Assembly: GCA_018896025.1 (NCBI GenBank)
Contig: JAHIND010000005.1
Location: forward strand, 150,513 to 214,512
Length of the DNA: 64,000 nt
From: Pseudomonadota bacterium
Lineage (GTDB): Bacteria; Desulfobacterota; Desulfarculia; Desulfarculales; Desulfarculaceae
Reading direction: 5' to 3'
The notes under the pieces are model-generated. The model was given only the letters and a program-made list of their open reading frames with translations, did not search any database and was not told the origin of the DNA. Positions 16,058 to 27,963 of this stretch are shown here, piece after piece (position 1 is the first letter of the stretch; each line of letters starts with the position of its first letter). A program made the position numbers and the translations under genes.

Positions 16058-18067
16058 CTACACCTCCTTGTCCTTTTCAGGCGCATCGTCCTTGGGAGGT
16101 GTGTCCGCGTCCTTCTTCAGGATGCCCCGCGCCAGAAAATCGTCGGCCACGAAGTCCAGCCCGAACTCGCGCAGGGTGGTCTCGGTGGGGATGCCGTCCT
16201 CGTTCCAGCCCTTGAAGGCGTAGTAGGTGTCCAAAAGCTCCTTTTCGAGCTCGGGGAACCTTTTCTTCCAGTGGTCCTTGGGAGGCTTCTCGTCCTTGCG
16301 GCTCATGCCCCGCCTGGTGTTGTTGGCCCGCACCAGGGTCCGGTAGCGCTTGGCCGCCTGGGTCAGCTTTTCCGTGTCCATCTCGATACCCGCCCCGGCC
16401 GAAATGAACTTAGGGTAATTATGCAGGTGATACGGGGGCTTGAGCGGGAAGGACGACAACCCGGCGCACATGCCCAGAGCGTCGTCGATGTAGTGCATCC
16501 TCTCCTGCCAGTCCACGATGTCGCAGGCCATGGGCGGCGTGGGGTAGTAGGGGATGGAGTTGTCGCCGCGCGGCTCCCAGTCCAGGAAGTATTGCTTGAA
16601 CTTCTCGTCGGGCACCTGGAACCAGTCCTTGACGAAAGCCTCCCGGTGCTCCCGCTTGGGGAAGGGCGCCTGGGGGAATTGGCCTTCGATCTGGGTGATG
16701 TTGATCTTCTCGCCGGTGGCATACATGAGGAAATAGATGGGGTTGAGCATGGACAGCTTCAGGGGGAGCTGCTCGTGCTTCTTGATATTGTTGTGGGCGT
16801 ATTCCTCCGCCCCCTTGCCTATCTGCTTGGCCGCCCAATAGGTGCCGTTGGCCAGGACGTCGCCGATGCCCTCGCGGCGCACTATGTGGTCCAACAGCCA
16901 GTAGAAACGGCCCTCGTTGTCCTCGGGCATGCCCGGGAAGTCCTCGTCGGTGAGGATGCCGTTTTCCAAAAGCTCCAGGGCGAAGGCCATCACCTGGGGG
17001 GCCGAGAAGCCATCCACCCCGTATTCCGTGGCGCTCTGGGCGATGCCCAAGCCGAACTCCAGGTCGGACATGGCGGCCATGGTGTAGGTGAGCTTGGAGA
17101 AGCATTTCATCATGTAGGTGGGCATGCCCGGCGGGGAGATGGTGGCCCCGCAGGTCATGGGGCAGTTGTAGCAACTGATGAGCCGGGTGCGCATGGAGTC
17201 CAGGGTTTCGGTCCACTCCCGGGCCACATCCTCGTTCCAGAAGTCTTTGCGCCGCGTGCGGGAGTTGCCCCAAGAGAAGTTCTCGGTGTGCCACTTTTCG
17301 TCGTGGACCTTCATCTCCTGGGGAGAGCCCAGCCCGGCCAGAATGGGCATGACGCCGGGGATGGGATGATCGTTGCGGTACTTGATGTATTCCAGGACCT
17401 CGTTGCAAAGCTCCATGAACTCCATGGGCTTGGCGATGCTGACGTCCTTGGTGCCGCGCACCACTATGGCCTTGAGGTTCTTGTCGCCCATCACCGCGCC
17501 GATGCCGCCCCGGCTGGCGCTGGAGCGTCCCTGCTCGATGGAGGCGAAAAACACCCGGTTTTCCCCGGCCATGCCGATGGCCGCCACCTGGGCCTTGGGC
17601 TCCTTGAGCTCCTGCTGGATAAGCGCCGCGGTCTCGATGGCCCCCTTGCCCCGTAGGTGGGTGGCGTCGCGCAACTCCACCTTATCGTTGTGGATATACA
17701 GATAGACCAGGTCCGGCGACTTGCCCCGGAAGATCACCTTGTCGTAACCGGCGTACTTGAGCTCGGGGGCAAAGAAGCCGCCCATCATGGAAAAGGCCAT
17801 CAGCCGGGTTTGGGGGGAGATGGTGGTGACGATGGTGCGGTTGCAGCCGGTGGCCGGGGTGCCGCACAAAAGGCCGGCGGCGAAGATCAGCAGGTTGTCC
17901 GGAGAAAAAGGCTCGACCTCGGGAGGCACCCGGTCCCAGATGATCTTGGCGTTGGTGCCCAGGCCCCCCAGGTACAGCTCGGTGTCGCGGGGATCGGTTT
18001 CCACCCTCTCGATGTTGCCACGGGACAGATCGACTTCTAAGTTATACCCAGTCTCTGCGTACCTCAT
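16058..18067 (-). CDS. bamB: BamB-like tungsten-dependent active-site subunit of class II benzoyl-CoA reductase
   Basis: Aldehyde:ferredoxin oxidoreductase-family protein of 669 residues. Visible family marks are the pterin-binding N-terminus (YLGGLGTNAKIIWDRVP, GCNRTIVTTISPQT), the cluster motif SCYNCPMTCGA and a late Cys in ALGMCAGLSSFPLKPPYHLH. From memory, the sequence follows Geobacter metallireducens BamB almost throughout (for example GSPQEMKVHDEKWHTENF and LKLSMLNPIYFLMY), much more closely than ordinary AORs. BamB reduces benzoyl-CoA to the 1,5-dienoyl-CoA without ATP. It is the first gene of the operon, with GAGG before ATG 18067 and a consensus promoter about 270 bp upstream. An AOR with another acyl-CoA or aldehyde substrate is the alternative. 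Confidence 0.86.
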   Translation of the reverse strand: MRYAETGYNLEVDLSRGNIERVETDPRDTELYLGGLGTNAKIIWDRVPPEVEPFSPDNLLIFAAGLLCGTPATGCNRTIVTTISPQTRLMAFSMMGGFFAPELKYAGYDKVIFRGKSPDLVYLYIHNDKVELRDATHLRGKGAIETAALIQQELKEPKAQVAAIGMAGENRVFFASIEQGRSSASRGGIGAVMGDKNLKAIVVRGTKDVSIAKPMEFMELCNEVLEYIKYRNDHPIPGVMPILAGLGSPQEMKVHDEKWHTENFSWGNSRTRRKDFWNEDVAREWTETLDSMRTRLISCYNCPMTCGATISPPGMPTYMMKCFSKLTYTMAAMSDLEFGLGIAQSATEYGVDGFSAPQVMAFALELLENGILTDEDFPGMPEDNEGRFYWLLDHIVRREGIGDVLANGTYWAAKQIGKGAEEYAHNNIKKHEQLPLKLSMLNPIYFLMYATGEKINITQIEGQFPQAPFPKREHREAFVKDWFQVPDEKFKQYFLDWEPRGDNSIPYYPTPPMACDIVDWQERMHYIDDALGMCAGLSSFPLKPPYHLHNYPKFISAGAGIEMDTEKLTQAAKRYRTLVRANNTRRGMSRKDEKPPKDHWKKRFPELEKELLDTYYAFKGWNEDGIPTETTLREFGLDFVADDFLARGILKKDADTPPKDDAPEKDKEV

Positions 18068-18344
18068 TTTCAGTCCTCACGAGAGTGGTATACCCGGCTC
18101 GCGGTCATCGGGGTCCCAATGCCTTTATGCCCGGCCGCCCGCCCGGCTGCCGGGCAGGTTTCGCCAGACGCCAACGCCGCCGAGCCTGATCTACTCTTGT
18201 GCAACCTCCCTGCGATACGCCTTGCCGCGTCATTCACCGGGAGAGGGGCGCCCGGACCCGCTGCTGCATTTTTCCGCCGGTGGTCTGCCCAAAAACACCA
18301 CAAATTTGCGAGTAAAAACAAGCCCAATTCGAAAAAACAATTAC

Positions 18345-18373
18345 ATTGTAGCCACAATATAACTATTTGTCAA
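18345..18373 (-). promoter_or_regulatory. Consensus sigma-70 promoter of the bam-like operon
   Basis: On the minus strand TTGACA (18373-18368) and TACAAT (18350-18345) are separated by exactly 17 bp. Transcription would begin near 18338 and leave a leader of about 270 nt before bamB, long enough for leader regulation. The leader has a GC-rich hairpin around 18140-18157. No operator is obvious. Confidence 0.75.
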
Positions 18374-18962
18374 AGCCTTTTGCAGGGGAAATAGGCGGCC
18401 AAAAATTGCCGCCGGGCATCTCCCGCTCCAGCTTTTCGCAAGAGTTGCCAGGGTCTTAGTATTTATTTTTCAGGTGACTGTCTCGCCGTCCGCTTCCCGC
18501 ACCGCCTCCCCCTGGCCAGGCGGTCAGGGTCACGCCGAGGCGCAGTCAACCATACTAAGAGGTCCGCCCTGCCCCGGAGCGCGGCGCCCAAATCCCGCCC
18601 CAGAGCTTTTTCACCTCTTTTTTCACCTCGTCGTTGAATTTTGAAACACTTGCCCCTCGGTAGGCTATAATTGATATAATTGGCTGTAATAGCCCGGTAA
18701 TTTACCTAATTGGCCACCCTTTGATGTTGCATAAATCAACACCACCCGAGGCCGGGCATGAGGGGTGATTGAGGGATATTTCACAACGATAATCACCGGT
18801 TGAGTCACGGCGTATTCCCCCTTGGCATGATTCTTACATGCATGGAGGGACATGCATGCCGGACTTGCGCATAGGCTCACCGCGCCGCTGCCCAGACCGA
18901 GAGGCCTTTTTGCCGGGCAAAGGGGACGCCGGGTCGGGGCCGGGGCGGGAGCGGAGAACGCC
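18374..18962. other. Divergent intergenic region upstream of the sensor kinase gene
   Basis: No supportable gene. Two TATAAT sequences (18666-18671 and 18675-18680) lie within an imperfect inverted repeat, GGCTAT...ATAGCC, but lack well-spaced -35 boxes; the best is TTGAAA at 18641 with a 19-bp spacer. An inverted repeat GGTGATT...AATCACC lies near 18764-18798. Confidence 0.45.
18822..18838 (+). promoter_or_regulatory. Possible sigma-54 (-24/-12) promoter
   Basis: TTGGCATGATTCTTACA matches the -24 GG with correct spacing to the -12 element, but that element reads AC instead of GC. It is about 125 bp before the kinase start and the operon encodes an NtrC-type activator, so autoregulation is plausible. 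Confidence 0.3.
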
Positions 18963-20399
<1,437 letters not shown>

Positions 20400-20402
20400 G
20401 CC

Positions 20403-21763
<1,361 letters not shown>

Positions 21764-21767
<4 letters not shown>

Positions 21768-23956
21768 AAAAAACCTCTGGCAACAATTCGGAGCCGGGCA
21801 TCCTTTACCGCCTGCTGCCCTTCTTGGGCTGGTTCCGAAACTACAGCGCATCGGCCTTCAGGGTGGACGCCCTCGCGGGCATCACCGTGGCCCTGGTGCT
21901 GATACCCCAATCCATGGCCTATGCCCAGTTGGCGGGCCTGCCCGCCTACTACGGCCTGTACGCGGCGTTTTTGCCGCCCATGATCGCGGCCATGTTCGGC
22001 AGCAGCATGCAGCTGGCCACCGGGCCTGTGGCCATAGTCTCGCTGATGACCAGCGCCTCCCTGGAGCCCCTGGCCACGGCGGGCAGCGAGGCCTTCATTG
22101 CCTACGCCATCCTGCTGGCCTTGGCGGTAGGCATCTTCCAGCTTGCCTTGGGAGTGCTGCGCCTGGGCCTGGTGGTGAACTTCCTGTCCCACCCGGTGGT
22201 CAACGGCTTCACCAACGCGGCGGCCATCATCATCGCCTCCAGCCAGCTCTCCAAGATGTTCGGGGTCTACGTGGACAATGCCGAGCATCACTATGAGACC
22301 ATCTGGCGGGTCATCCAGGGGGCGGTGGACTACACCCACTGGCCGACCCTGGCCATGGGGGTGGGGGCCTTCGCGGTCATGTATGGGCTCAAGAGGCTCA
22401 ACCCCAAGATCCCCTACGTCCTGGTGGCGGTGGCGACGGCCATCCTGGTCTCCTGGGCCACCGGCTTCCATCACGACAGCAAGGTGGACCTGACCGCCAT
22501 CGTGTCCCCCCAGGTGCGCCAGGAGATAGCCCAGTTCAACCATGAGGTCAAGCGCATCAACGAGCTGGGCGATGCCCGCGCCTCGCTGAACAAGAAGGTG
22601 CAGCAGGCGCAGCAGGCCCAGGGGCCAGACTCCCTGGAGGGGCTCAAGCTCAAGCAGGAGGCCTCCCTGGACACCGCGCTCATCGAGCGCGAAAAGCACA
22701 AGGCCCACGAGCTGCGCACCCGCCTGCGCGACCACATGTTCGTGGGCGTGCCCCAGCCGGACGGCGGCCTGCGCTTCTACCTGGAGGGCCGCCAGCCCAC
22801 GGGGGCCCAGACCGACGGCCGCGTCTGGCGCATCAAGGTGGGCAACCGCCCCCTGGACACCGCCAAGCTGACCATGATGGGCGGCGGCGCGGTGGTGGGC
22901 GATATCCCGCCGGGCCTGCCCACCCTGTCCATACCCACGCTGGACCTCAGCGTGGGGCTGCAAATTTTCCCCTACGCCATCATCATCTCCCTGCTGGGCT
23001 TCATGGAGGCCATCAGCATCGCCAAGGCCATGGCCGCCAAGACCGGCCAACGCCTGGACCCCAACCAGGAGCTGATCGGCCAGGGCCTGGCCAACATCGT
23101 GGGCTGCTTGGGCAAGAGCTACCCGGTGTCGGGCTCCTTCTCCAGGTCCGCGGTCAACCTGCAGGCCGGCGCCTTCACCGGCCTGTCCAGCGTGGTGACC
23201 AGCCTGATGGTGGTCATCGTGCTCTTGTTCTTCACCCCCCTGCTCTACAACCTGCCCCAGGCGGTGTTGGCCGCGGTGATCATGATGGCGGTGGTGGGGC
23301 TGATCAACGTCACCGGTTTCATGCACGCCTGGCGGGCCCAGTGGTATGACGGGGCCATTAGCATTATCACCTTCATCGCCACCCTGATCTACGCGCCCCA
23401 CCTGGACAAGGGCATCATGATCGGCGTGGTGCTTTCCCTGCTGATGTTCCTCTACAAGAGCATGCGGCCCAAGGTGGCCGCCCTGGCTATGCACCAGGAC
23501 TGCTCTCTGCGCGACGCCGACCACTTCAAGCTGCGCCAATGCGAACACGTGGCCGTGGTTCGTTTCGACGGCCCCCTGTTCTTCGCCAACGCCAGCTTCC
23601 TGGAAGACCAGATAGACGAACGCATCCGCCATCTGCCCAACTTGCGGCATATACTGGTGGTAGCCAACGGCATCAACGACATCGACGCCTCCGGGGAGGA
23701 GGCCCTGTCGCTGACCATAGACCGGGTGCGCAGCGCCGGCTACGACATAAGCTTCTCCCATATCAAGGAGGGCGTGCTGGAGGTGATGAAACGCACCCAC
23801 CTGCTGGCCAAGATCGGGGAGGACCACATATATCCCCTGGCGGCCAACGCCATCGCCGCCATCCATGAGACGGCCCACCGGGATTCGCGGGAAGAGTCCT
23901 GCCCCCTGACGAGTGTCTGCCCACTGGAGAGAGTCCATGTGGGAGAGGGAGCATAA
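21764..23956 (+). CDS. SulP-family anion transporter with large soluble insert and STAS domain
   Basis: Inner-membrane SulP/SLC26 transporter (sulfate, bicarbonate or other anions), 730 residues. The SulP signature is near residues 44-66 (LIPQSMAYAQLAGLPAYYGLY), and a C-terminal STAS domain spans about 585-695 with the NGINDIDASGEEAL loop. Between about residues 235 and 370 there is a charged, partly coiled-coil insert (with KKVQQAQQAQ) that most SulP proteins lack. The start at 21764 overlaps the regulator stop. A beta-carbonic anhydrase is encoded 4 kb downstream in the same gene run, which argues for bicarbonate as substrate, although sulfate is possible in a sulfate reducer. Confidence 0.88.
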
Positions 23957-23959
23957 ATC

Positions 23960-25186
23960 ATGAGCGTGGTTACCATAATGAGCGGCTCCTTTTGCGGGGC
24001 CGAGGAAGTGGCCCAGGACGTGGCGTCGCGCCTGAGCGTGGAGCTGATGCGCGACGAGGACGTCATCGGGCGAGTCGACCGCAACGGCGGCCCGGAGGCC
24101 GGCAACCTGCGCCGGGCCATGTACGGCCGCACCTCCATATTCAACCAGTTCTCCCATGAAAAAGAGCGGGCCGTCAGCGCCCTGAAGCTGGAAACGGCCA
24201 AGCTGCTCAACGAAAAACAGAACATGGTCCTGCTGGGGCACGTCTCCCTGCTGGTGCCGCGCTCCATCAGCCATGTACTGGAAGTGTGCCTCATCGCCGA
24301 GACCAAGCACCGGGCCGCACGCGCCGCCCGAGAGCTGGGCCTAAGCGAAAAGGAGGCCCTGGCCAGGGTCCACCGCGACGACGAGTCGGCCATCCGCTGG
24401 GCGGAGTACCTGCTGGACCGCGACCCCTGGGCCGCCCAGCTCTACGACATCCTGCTGCCCATGGAAAAACGCGACCCCGAGGACGCCGCCAAGTTCATCG
24501 CGGAGCAGGCCCTGGGAGGCCCCCTGGCGGTGACCGAGGCCTCGCTCCAGGCGGCCAGGGATTTCTTGCTGGCCGCCCAGGTGGAGCAGGTCTTGACTAC
24601 CCAAGGGCACAGCAACAAGGACATCCAGGTCTCGGCGGCCCAGGGAAAGGTTGACATCCAAGTGAACAAGAAAGTGTTGCGCCTGAGCAAGCTCAGCAAG
24701 GACCTGGAAGACCAGGCGCGCCAGGTGGACGGGGTCGGCGAGGTGTCGGTGGAGCCGGGGCCCGGCTTCTACCATGCCGACGTCTACCGCCAGGCCGACT
24801 TCCAGCTTCCCTCCAAGGTGCTGTTGGTGGACGACGAGCGCGAGTTCGCCCAGACCCTGTCCGAGCGCCTCCTGCTTCGGGAGATCGGCTCGGCGGTGGC
24901 CTACGACGGCGAGCAGGCTCTCAAGATGGTGGCCGAGGACGAGCCCGAGGTGCTGGTGCTGGACCTCAAGATGCCCGGCATCGACGGCATAGAGGTGCTC
25001 AAGCGCATCAAGCACGACTACCCCAAGGTGGAGGTGATCATCCTCACCGGCCACGGCTCCCAGCGTGACATGGAGCAGTGCATGAGCCTGGGCGCCTTCG
25101 CCTATTTGGAGAAGCCGGTGGACATCGACAAGCTCTCGGAAGCCATGCAGGCGGCCTATGACAAGGTGCGGGGGCAGGAGGGCTGA
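23960..25186 (+). CDS. Cytidylate-kinase-like domain fused to a response-regulator receiver domain
   Basis: Fusion of 408 residues. Residues 1-200 resemble the cytidylate-kinase-like family; the P-loop is degenerate (SGSFCGAEE instead of GxxGxGKS), as in that family. Residues about 205-270 form a small beta-alpha-beta domain (KVDIQVNKKVLRLSKLS, VDGVGEVSVEPG) of BON-like look. Residues 285-400 are a receiver with acidic pocket DDE at 291-293, phospho-acceptor Asp335 (VLDLKMPGIDG) and Lys in LEKPVD. The ATG follows GGGAGAGGGAGC, 3 bp after the SulP stop. The combination suggests nucleotide binding or phosphotransfer controlled by phosphorylation; the true reaction is unknown. Confidence 0.75.
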   Translation: MSVVTIMSGSFCGAEEVAQDVASRLSVELMRDEDVIGRVDRNGGPEAGNLRRAMYGRTSIFNQFSHEKERAVSALKLETAKLLNEKQNMVLLGHVSLLVPRSISHVLEVCLIAETKHRAARAARELGLSEKEALARVHRDDESAIRWAEYLLDRDPWAAQLYDILLPMEKRDPEDAAKFIAEQALGGPLAVTEASLQAARDFLLAAQVEQVLTTQGHSNKDIQVSAAQGKVDIQVNKKVLRLSKLSKDLEDQARQVDGVGEVSVEPGPGFYHADVYRQADFQLPSKVLLVDDEREFAQTLSERLLLREIGSAVAYDGEQALKMVAEDEPEVLVLDLKMPGIDGIEVLKRIKHDYPKVEVIILTGHGSQRDMEQCMSLGAFAYLEKPVDIDKLSEAMQAAYDKVRGQEG

Positions 25187-25188
25187 GT

Positions 25189-26952
25189 TTGGGCATTTGG
25201 CGCAAAATCAAGCCGCCATTCTGGGACCGGCGCGACTCGGAGCTGGAGCTGCTCAACTACCGCCGGTTGTGGCGCACCACCCTGTTGTCGGCCATAGCCG
25301 TCACCCTGGCCCCCCTGGTTTTCCTGGCGGGCATCAACTTCTACCAGTTCGAAGAGCAGTACCAGCTTCAGCGCAACGAGATCACCAGCCACGTGCAGCG
25401 GCTGCTGGCGGTCAACAAGGTGCAGCTTGCCAACTTCCTGGAAGAGCGCCGGGCCGCCCTGACCTACGTTAACCTGGCCAACACCTTTGACCAACTCTCC
25501 GACCGGCGCCATCTGGCCACGGTGTTTCGGCGCCTGCGCCAGTCCTTCGGCGGCTTCGTGGACCTGGGCCTCATCGACGGCCAGGGCATCCAGCACGCCT
25601 ACATCGGGCCCTACAACCTGGAGGGCCGCGACTACAAGAACCAGGACTGGTACAAGGAGGTGCAGATTCGGGGCATCTACATCAGCGACGTGTTCCTGGG
25701 CCACCGCAACTTCCCCCACTTCGTAATCGCGGTGCGCCACGAACGGGCGGACGACCAACCCTACGTGCTCAGGGCCACCATCGACACCGGCAAGCTCAAC
25801 AGCCTGCTTTCGGCCACGGACCTGCACCCCATCGGCGACATCTTCCTGATCAACCAGCAGGGGGTCTTGCAAACCCCCTCCACCCTGTTCGGCGGGGTGC
25901 TGACCCGCTTCGAGTCCATGCCCCAACTGGCCGGGCAGATGGGCAAGGTCACCGAGGTCAAGCAGAACAACGCCCCGCCCTTCCTGGTGGCCACGGCCAA
26001 GGTGGAGGGCTCGCCCTTCCTGCTGGTGGTGGTCAAGCAACCGGCCGCCCTGCTCCAGAAGTGGGACCTGCTGCGCATCAACATCATCGTCATGGTGGGG
26101 GTGTCGGTGGCCGCCATCCTGGTGGTCATCTGGTGGGGCTCGGCCACCCTGGTCAACCGCATCTACGAGGCCGACCTCAGGCGGGTGGCCATGCTGCACG
26201 AGGTGGAATACACCAACAAGCTGGCCTCCATCGGCCGCCTGGCCGCGGGGGTGGCCCACGAGATCAACAACCCGGTGGCCATCATCAACGAGAAGGTGGG
26301 CCTCATGGGGGACATCCTGGGCATGAACCCGGACTTCCCCCGCCGGGAAAAGTTCATGGAGCAGATCAGGGTTATCAAAGACTCGGTGCGCCGGGTCAGC
26401 GAGATCACCCACCGCCTGCTGGGCTTCGCCCGCCACCTGCCGGTGAAATCCGAGCAGATACACCTGGAGCCGCTGATCAAGGAGGTGCTGGGCTTCCTGG
26501 GCCGGGAGGCGGAGTACCGCAACATCTCCATCAACGTGGACATCCCCGCCGACGTGCCCACCCTGGAGGCCGACAAGGGCCAGATCCAGCAGGTGCTGCT
26601 GAACATTCTGAACAATGCTCTGGCGGCGGTGGAAGACGGCGACAAGATCGACATCTCCGTGGCCAGCCGGGACAACGAACAGGTGGCTATAACCATCACC
26701 GACAACGGAATAGGCATAGCCTCCCAGGACCTCCAGAACATCTTCGAGCCCTTTTTCTCCACCAAGGGGGAGAAGGGCACCGGCCTGGGCCTTTCCATCA
26801 CCTACGGAATCGTGCAAAAGCTCGGCGGCCACATAGACGTGACCAGCCAACCCGGCCAGGGCACTTCCTTTATTGTGTATCTGCCCGTGAAGCAGCGTCC
26901 CCGCCGCCTGGAAGGCGCAAGCGGCGAGGACGCCGCAAGAATGGAAGTATGA
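25189..26952 (+). CDS. Cache-domain sensor histidine kinase
   Basis: Kinase of 587 residues: TM1 about 28-50, a large extracytoplasmic double-Cache-like sensor about 55-290 (VDLGLIDGQGIQHAYIGPYNL, YKNQDWYKEV, DIFLINQQGVLQ), TM2 about 297-318, HisKA with His357 (AAGVAHEINNPVAIINE) and HATPase_c (NILNNALAAV, DNGIGI, GTGLGLSITYG). There is no HAMP. Translation starts at TTG 25189, with GGAGGG about 7 bases upstream. Cache domains usually bind small carboxylates or amino acids. The single-domain receiver encoded 1 bp later is its obvious partner. Confidence 0.9.
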   Translation: MGIWRKIKPPFWDRRDSELELLNYRRLWRTTLLSAIAVTLAPLVFLAGINFYQFEEQYQLQRNEITSHVQRLLAVNKVQLANFLEERRAALTYVNLANTFDQLSDRRHLATVFRRLRQSFGGFVDLGLIDGQGIQHAYIGPYNLEGRDYKNQDWYKEVQIRGIYISDVFLGHRNFPHFVIAVRHERADDQPYVLRATIDTGKLNSLLSATDLHPIGDIFLINQQGVLQTPSTLFGGVLTRFESMPQLAGQMGKVTEVKQNNAPPFLVATAKVEGSPFLLVVVKQPAALLQKWDLLRINIIVMVGVSVAAILVVIWWGSATLVNRIYEADLRRVAMLHEVEYTNKLASIGRLAAGVAHEINNPVAIINEKVGLMGDILGMNPDFPRREKFMEQIRVIKDSVRRVSEITHRLLGFARHLPVKSEQIHLEPLIKEVLGFLGREAEYRNISINVDIPADVPTLEADKGQIQQVLLNILNNALAAVEDGDKIDISVASRDNEQVAITITDNGIGIASQDLQNIFEPFFSTKGEKGTGLGLSITYGIVQKLGGHIDVTSQPGQGTSFIVYLPVKQRPRRLEGASGEDAARMEV

Positions 26953-26953
26953 A

Positions 26954-27319
26954 ATGAAGGTTTTGCTCATCGACGATGAGAAAGAACTGGTAACCACCCT
27001 GTCCGAGCGCATGGAGATCCGCGACATCGACAGCGACTGGGCCACCAGCGGGGAACAGGGCCTGAAGATGATCCAGGAGCAGGCCTACGACTGGGTGGTG
27101 CTGGACCTGAAGATGCCGGGGCTCAGCGGCTACGAGGCCATCCAGGCCATCAAGGCGGCCCGGCCCGAGGCGCGCATAATCCTCCTCACCGGCCACAGCG
27201 CCCCGGAGGACCTGGACCGCGCCTTGGACATGGGGGCTGATCTTTATCTGGTCAAACCGGTGGACATCGATGATCTGATCGCCTTGATGCAGGGCGGCGG
27301 CAAACAGGAGCTGAGCTGA
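26954..27319 (+). CDS. Single-domain response regulator (receiver only)
   Basis: Stand-alone receiver of 121 residues. The acidic triad is DDE at 7-9, phospho-acceptor Asp52 lies in VVLDLKMPG, Thr in LLTGHS and Lys in LVKPVD. It has no output domain, so it should pass phosphate onward or act by protein contact. The start follows directly after the Cache-kinase stop, and the final A of its TGA is the first base of the next ATG, so three genes are translationally coupled. Confidence 0.93.
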   Translation: MKVLLIDDEKELVTTLSERMEIRDIDSDWATSGEQGLKMIQEQAYDWVVLDLKMPGLSGYEAIQAIKAARPEARIILLTGHSAPEDLDRALDMGADLYLVKPVDIDDLIALMQGGGKQELS

Positions 27320-27957
27320 TGCCGGACACCAACCCAGGCCAAGCCGGCTATGCCGAGCTGTTCGGCCAGGTGACGCGCAACGCCACCCACGAGATCAAGA
27401 ACGAGCTGGCGGTCATCAACGAGCAGAGCCGCCTCATCAGCGAGATGCTGGAGATGGGCGCCAAGGGCCGCGAGCCCGACCCGGACCGCCTATACCAGCT
27501 CATAGGGAGGGTGATAGAGCGGGTGTCCCGGGCCGACCAGGCGGTGAAGCGCCTCAACGCCTTCGCCCACAGCGCCGAGGAAACCGGGCCCATTTGCGAC
27601 GCGGTCAAGGGCGTCACGCTCATCTGCGGCATATTCGCCAGGCAGGCCGCCCTGCACAACGTGACCCTGGAGCTGGCGCTCCCGGAGACCCTGAGCGTGG
27701 GCCTGCCCACCTTGGACTTCGAGCGGCTGTTGTGGCGCTGCCTGGCCACGGTGGTGGAGGCGGCGGTGAGCGGCTCGGTGTTGCACCTTGGCCTGGAGAG
27801 CGGCGGCGAGGGGGCAGTGCTGCGCCTGGATGCGGAGCTGGAGCGGGAGATGCCTCCGTTGCCCGGGCAATTGCTGGCGGAAATGGGAGTAAGCCTGCGC
27901 GGGGGTGGCGGCGTCTTGGAGTTGGGACTGCCGCCGGCGCGGGCCACGGGAGGGTAA
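27319..27957 (+). CDS. HisKA-type phosphotransfer protein lacking a recognisable ATPase domain
   Basis: Protein of 212 residues. The N-terminal half is a DHp/HisKA-like domain with His24 in NATHEIKNELAVINE, clearly similar to VAHEINNPVAIINE of the Cache kinase encoded two genes upstream. The C-terminal half resembles the outline of an HATPase domain but lacks the N-box Asn, the G1 DxGxG and the G2 GTGLGL motifs. It should not autophosphorylate. The layout (dimerising His domain plus vestigial ATPase) recalls Spo0B or ChpT, which shuttle phosphate between receivers, and there are receivers on both sides. This role is inferred. Confidence 0.65.
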   Translation: MPDTNPGQAGYAELFGQVTRNATHEIKNELAVINEQSRLISEMLEMGAKGREPDPDRLYQLIGRVIERVSRADQAVKRLNAFAHSAEETGPICDAVKGVTLICGIFARQAALHNVTLELALPETLSVGLPTLDFERLLWRCLATVVEAAVSGSVLHLGLESGGEGAVLRLDAELEREMPPLPGQLLAEMGVSLRGGGGVLELGLPPARATGG

Positions 27958-27963
27958 AATATA

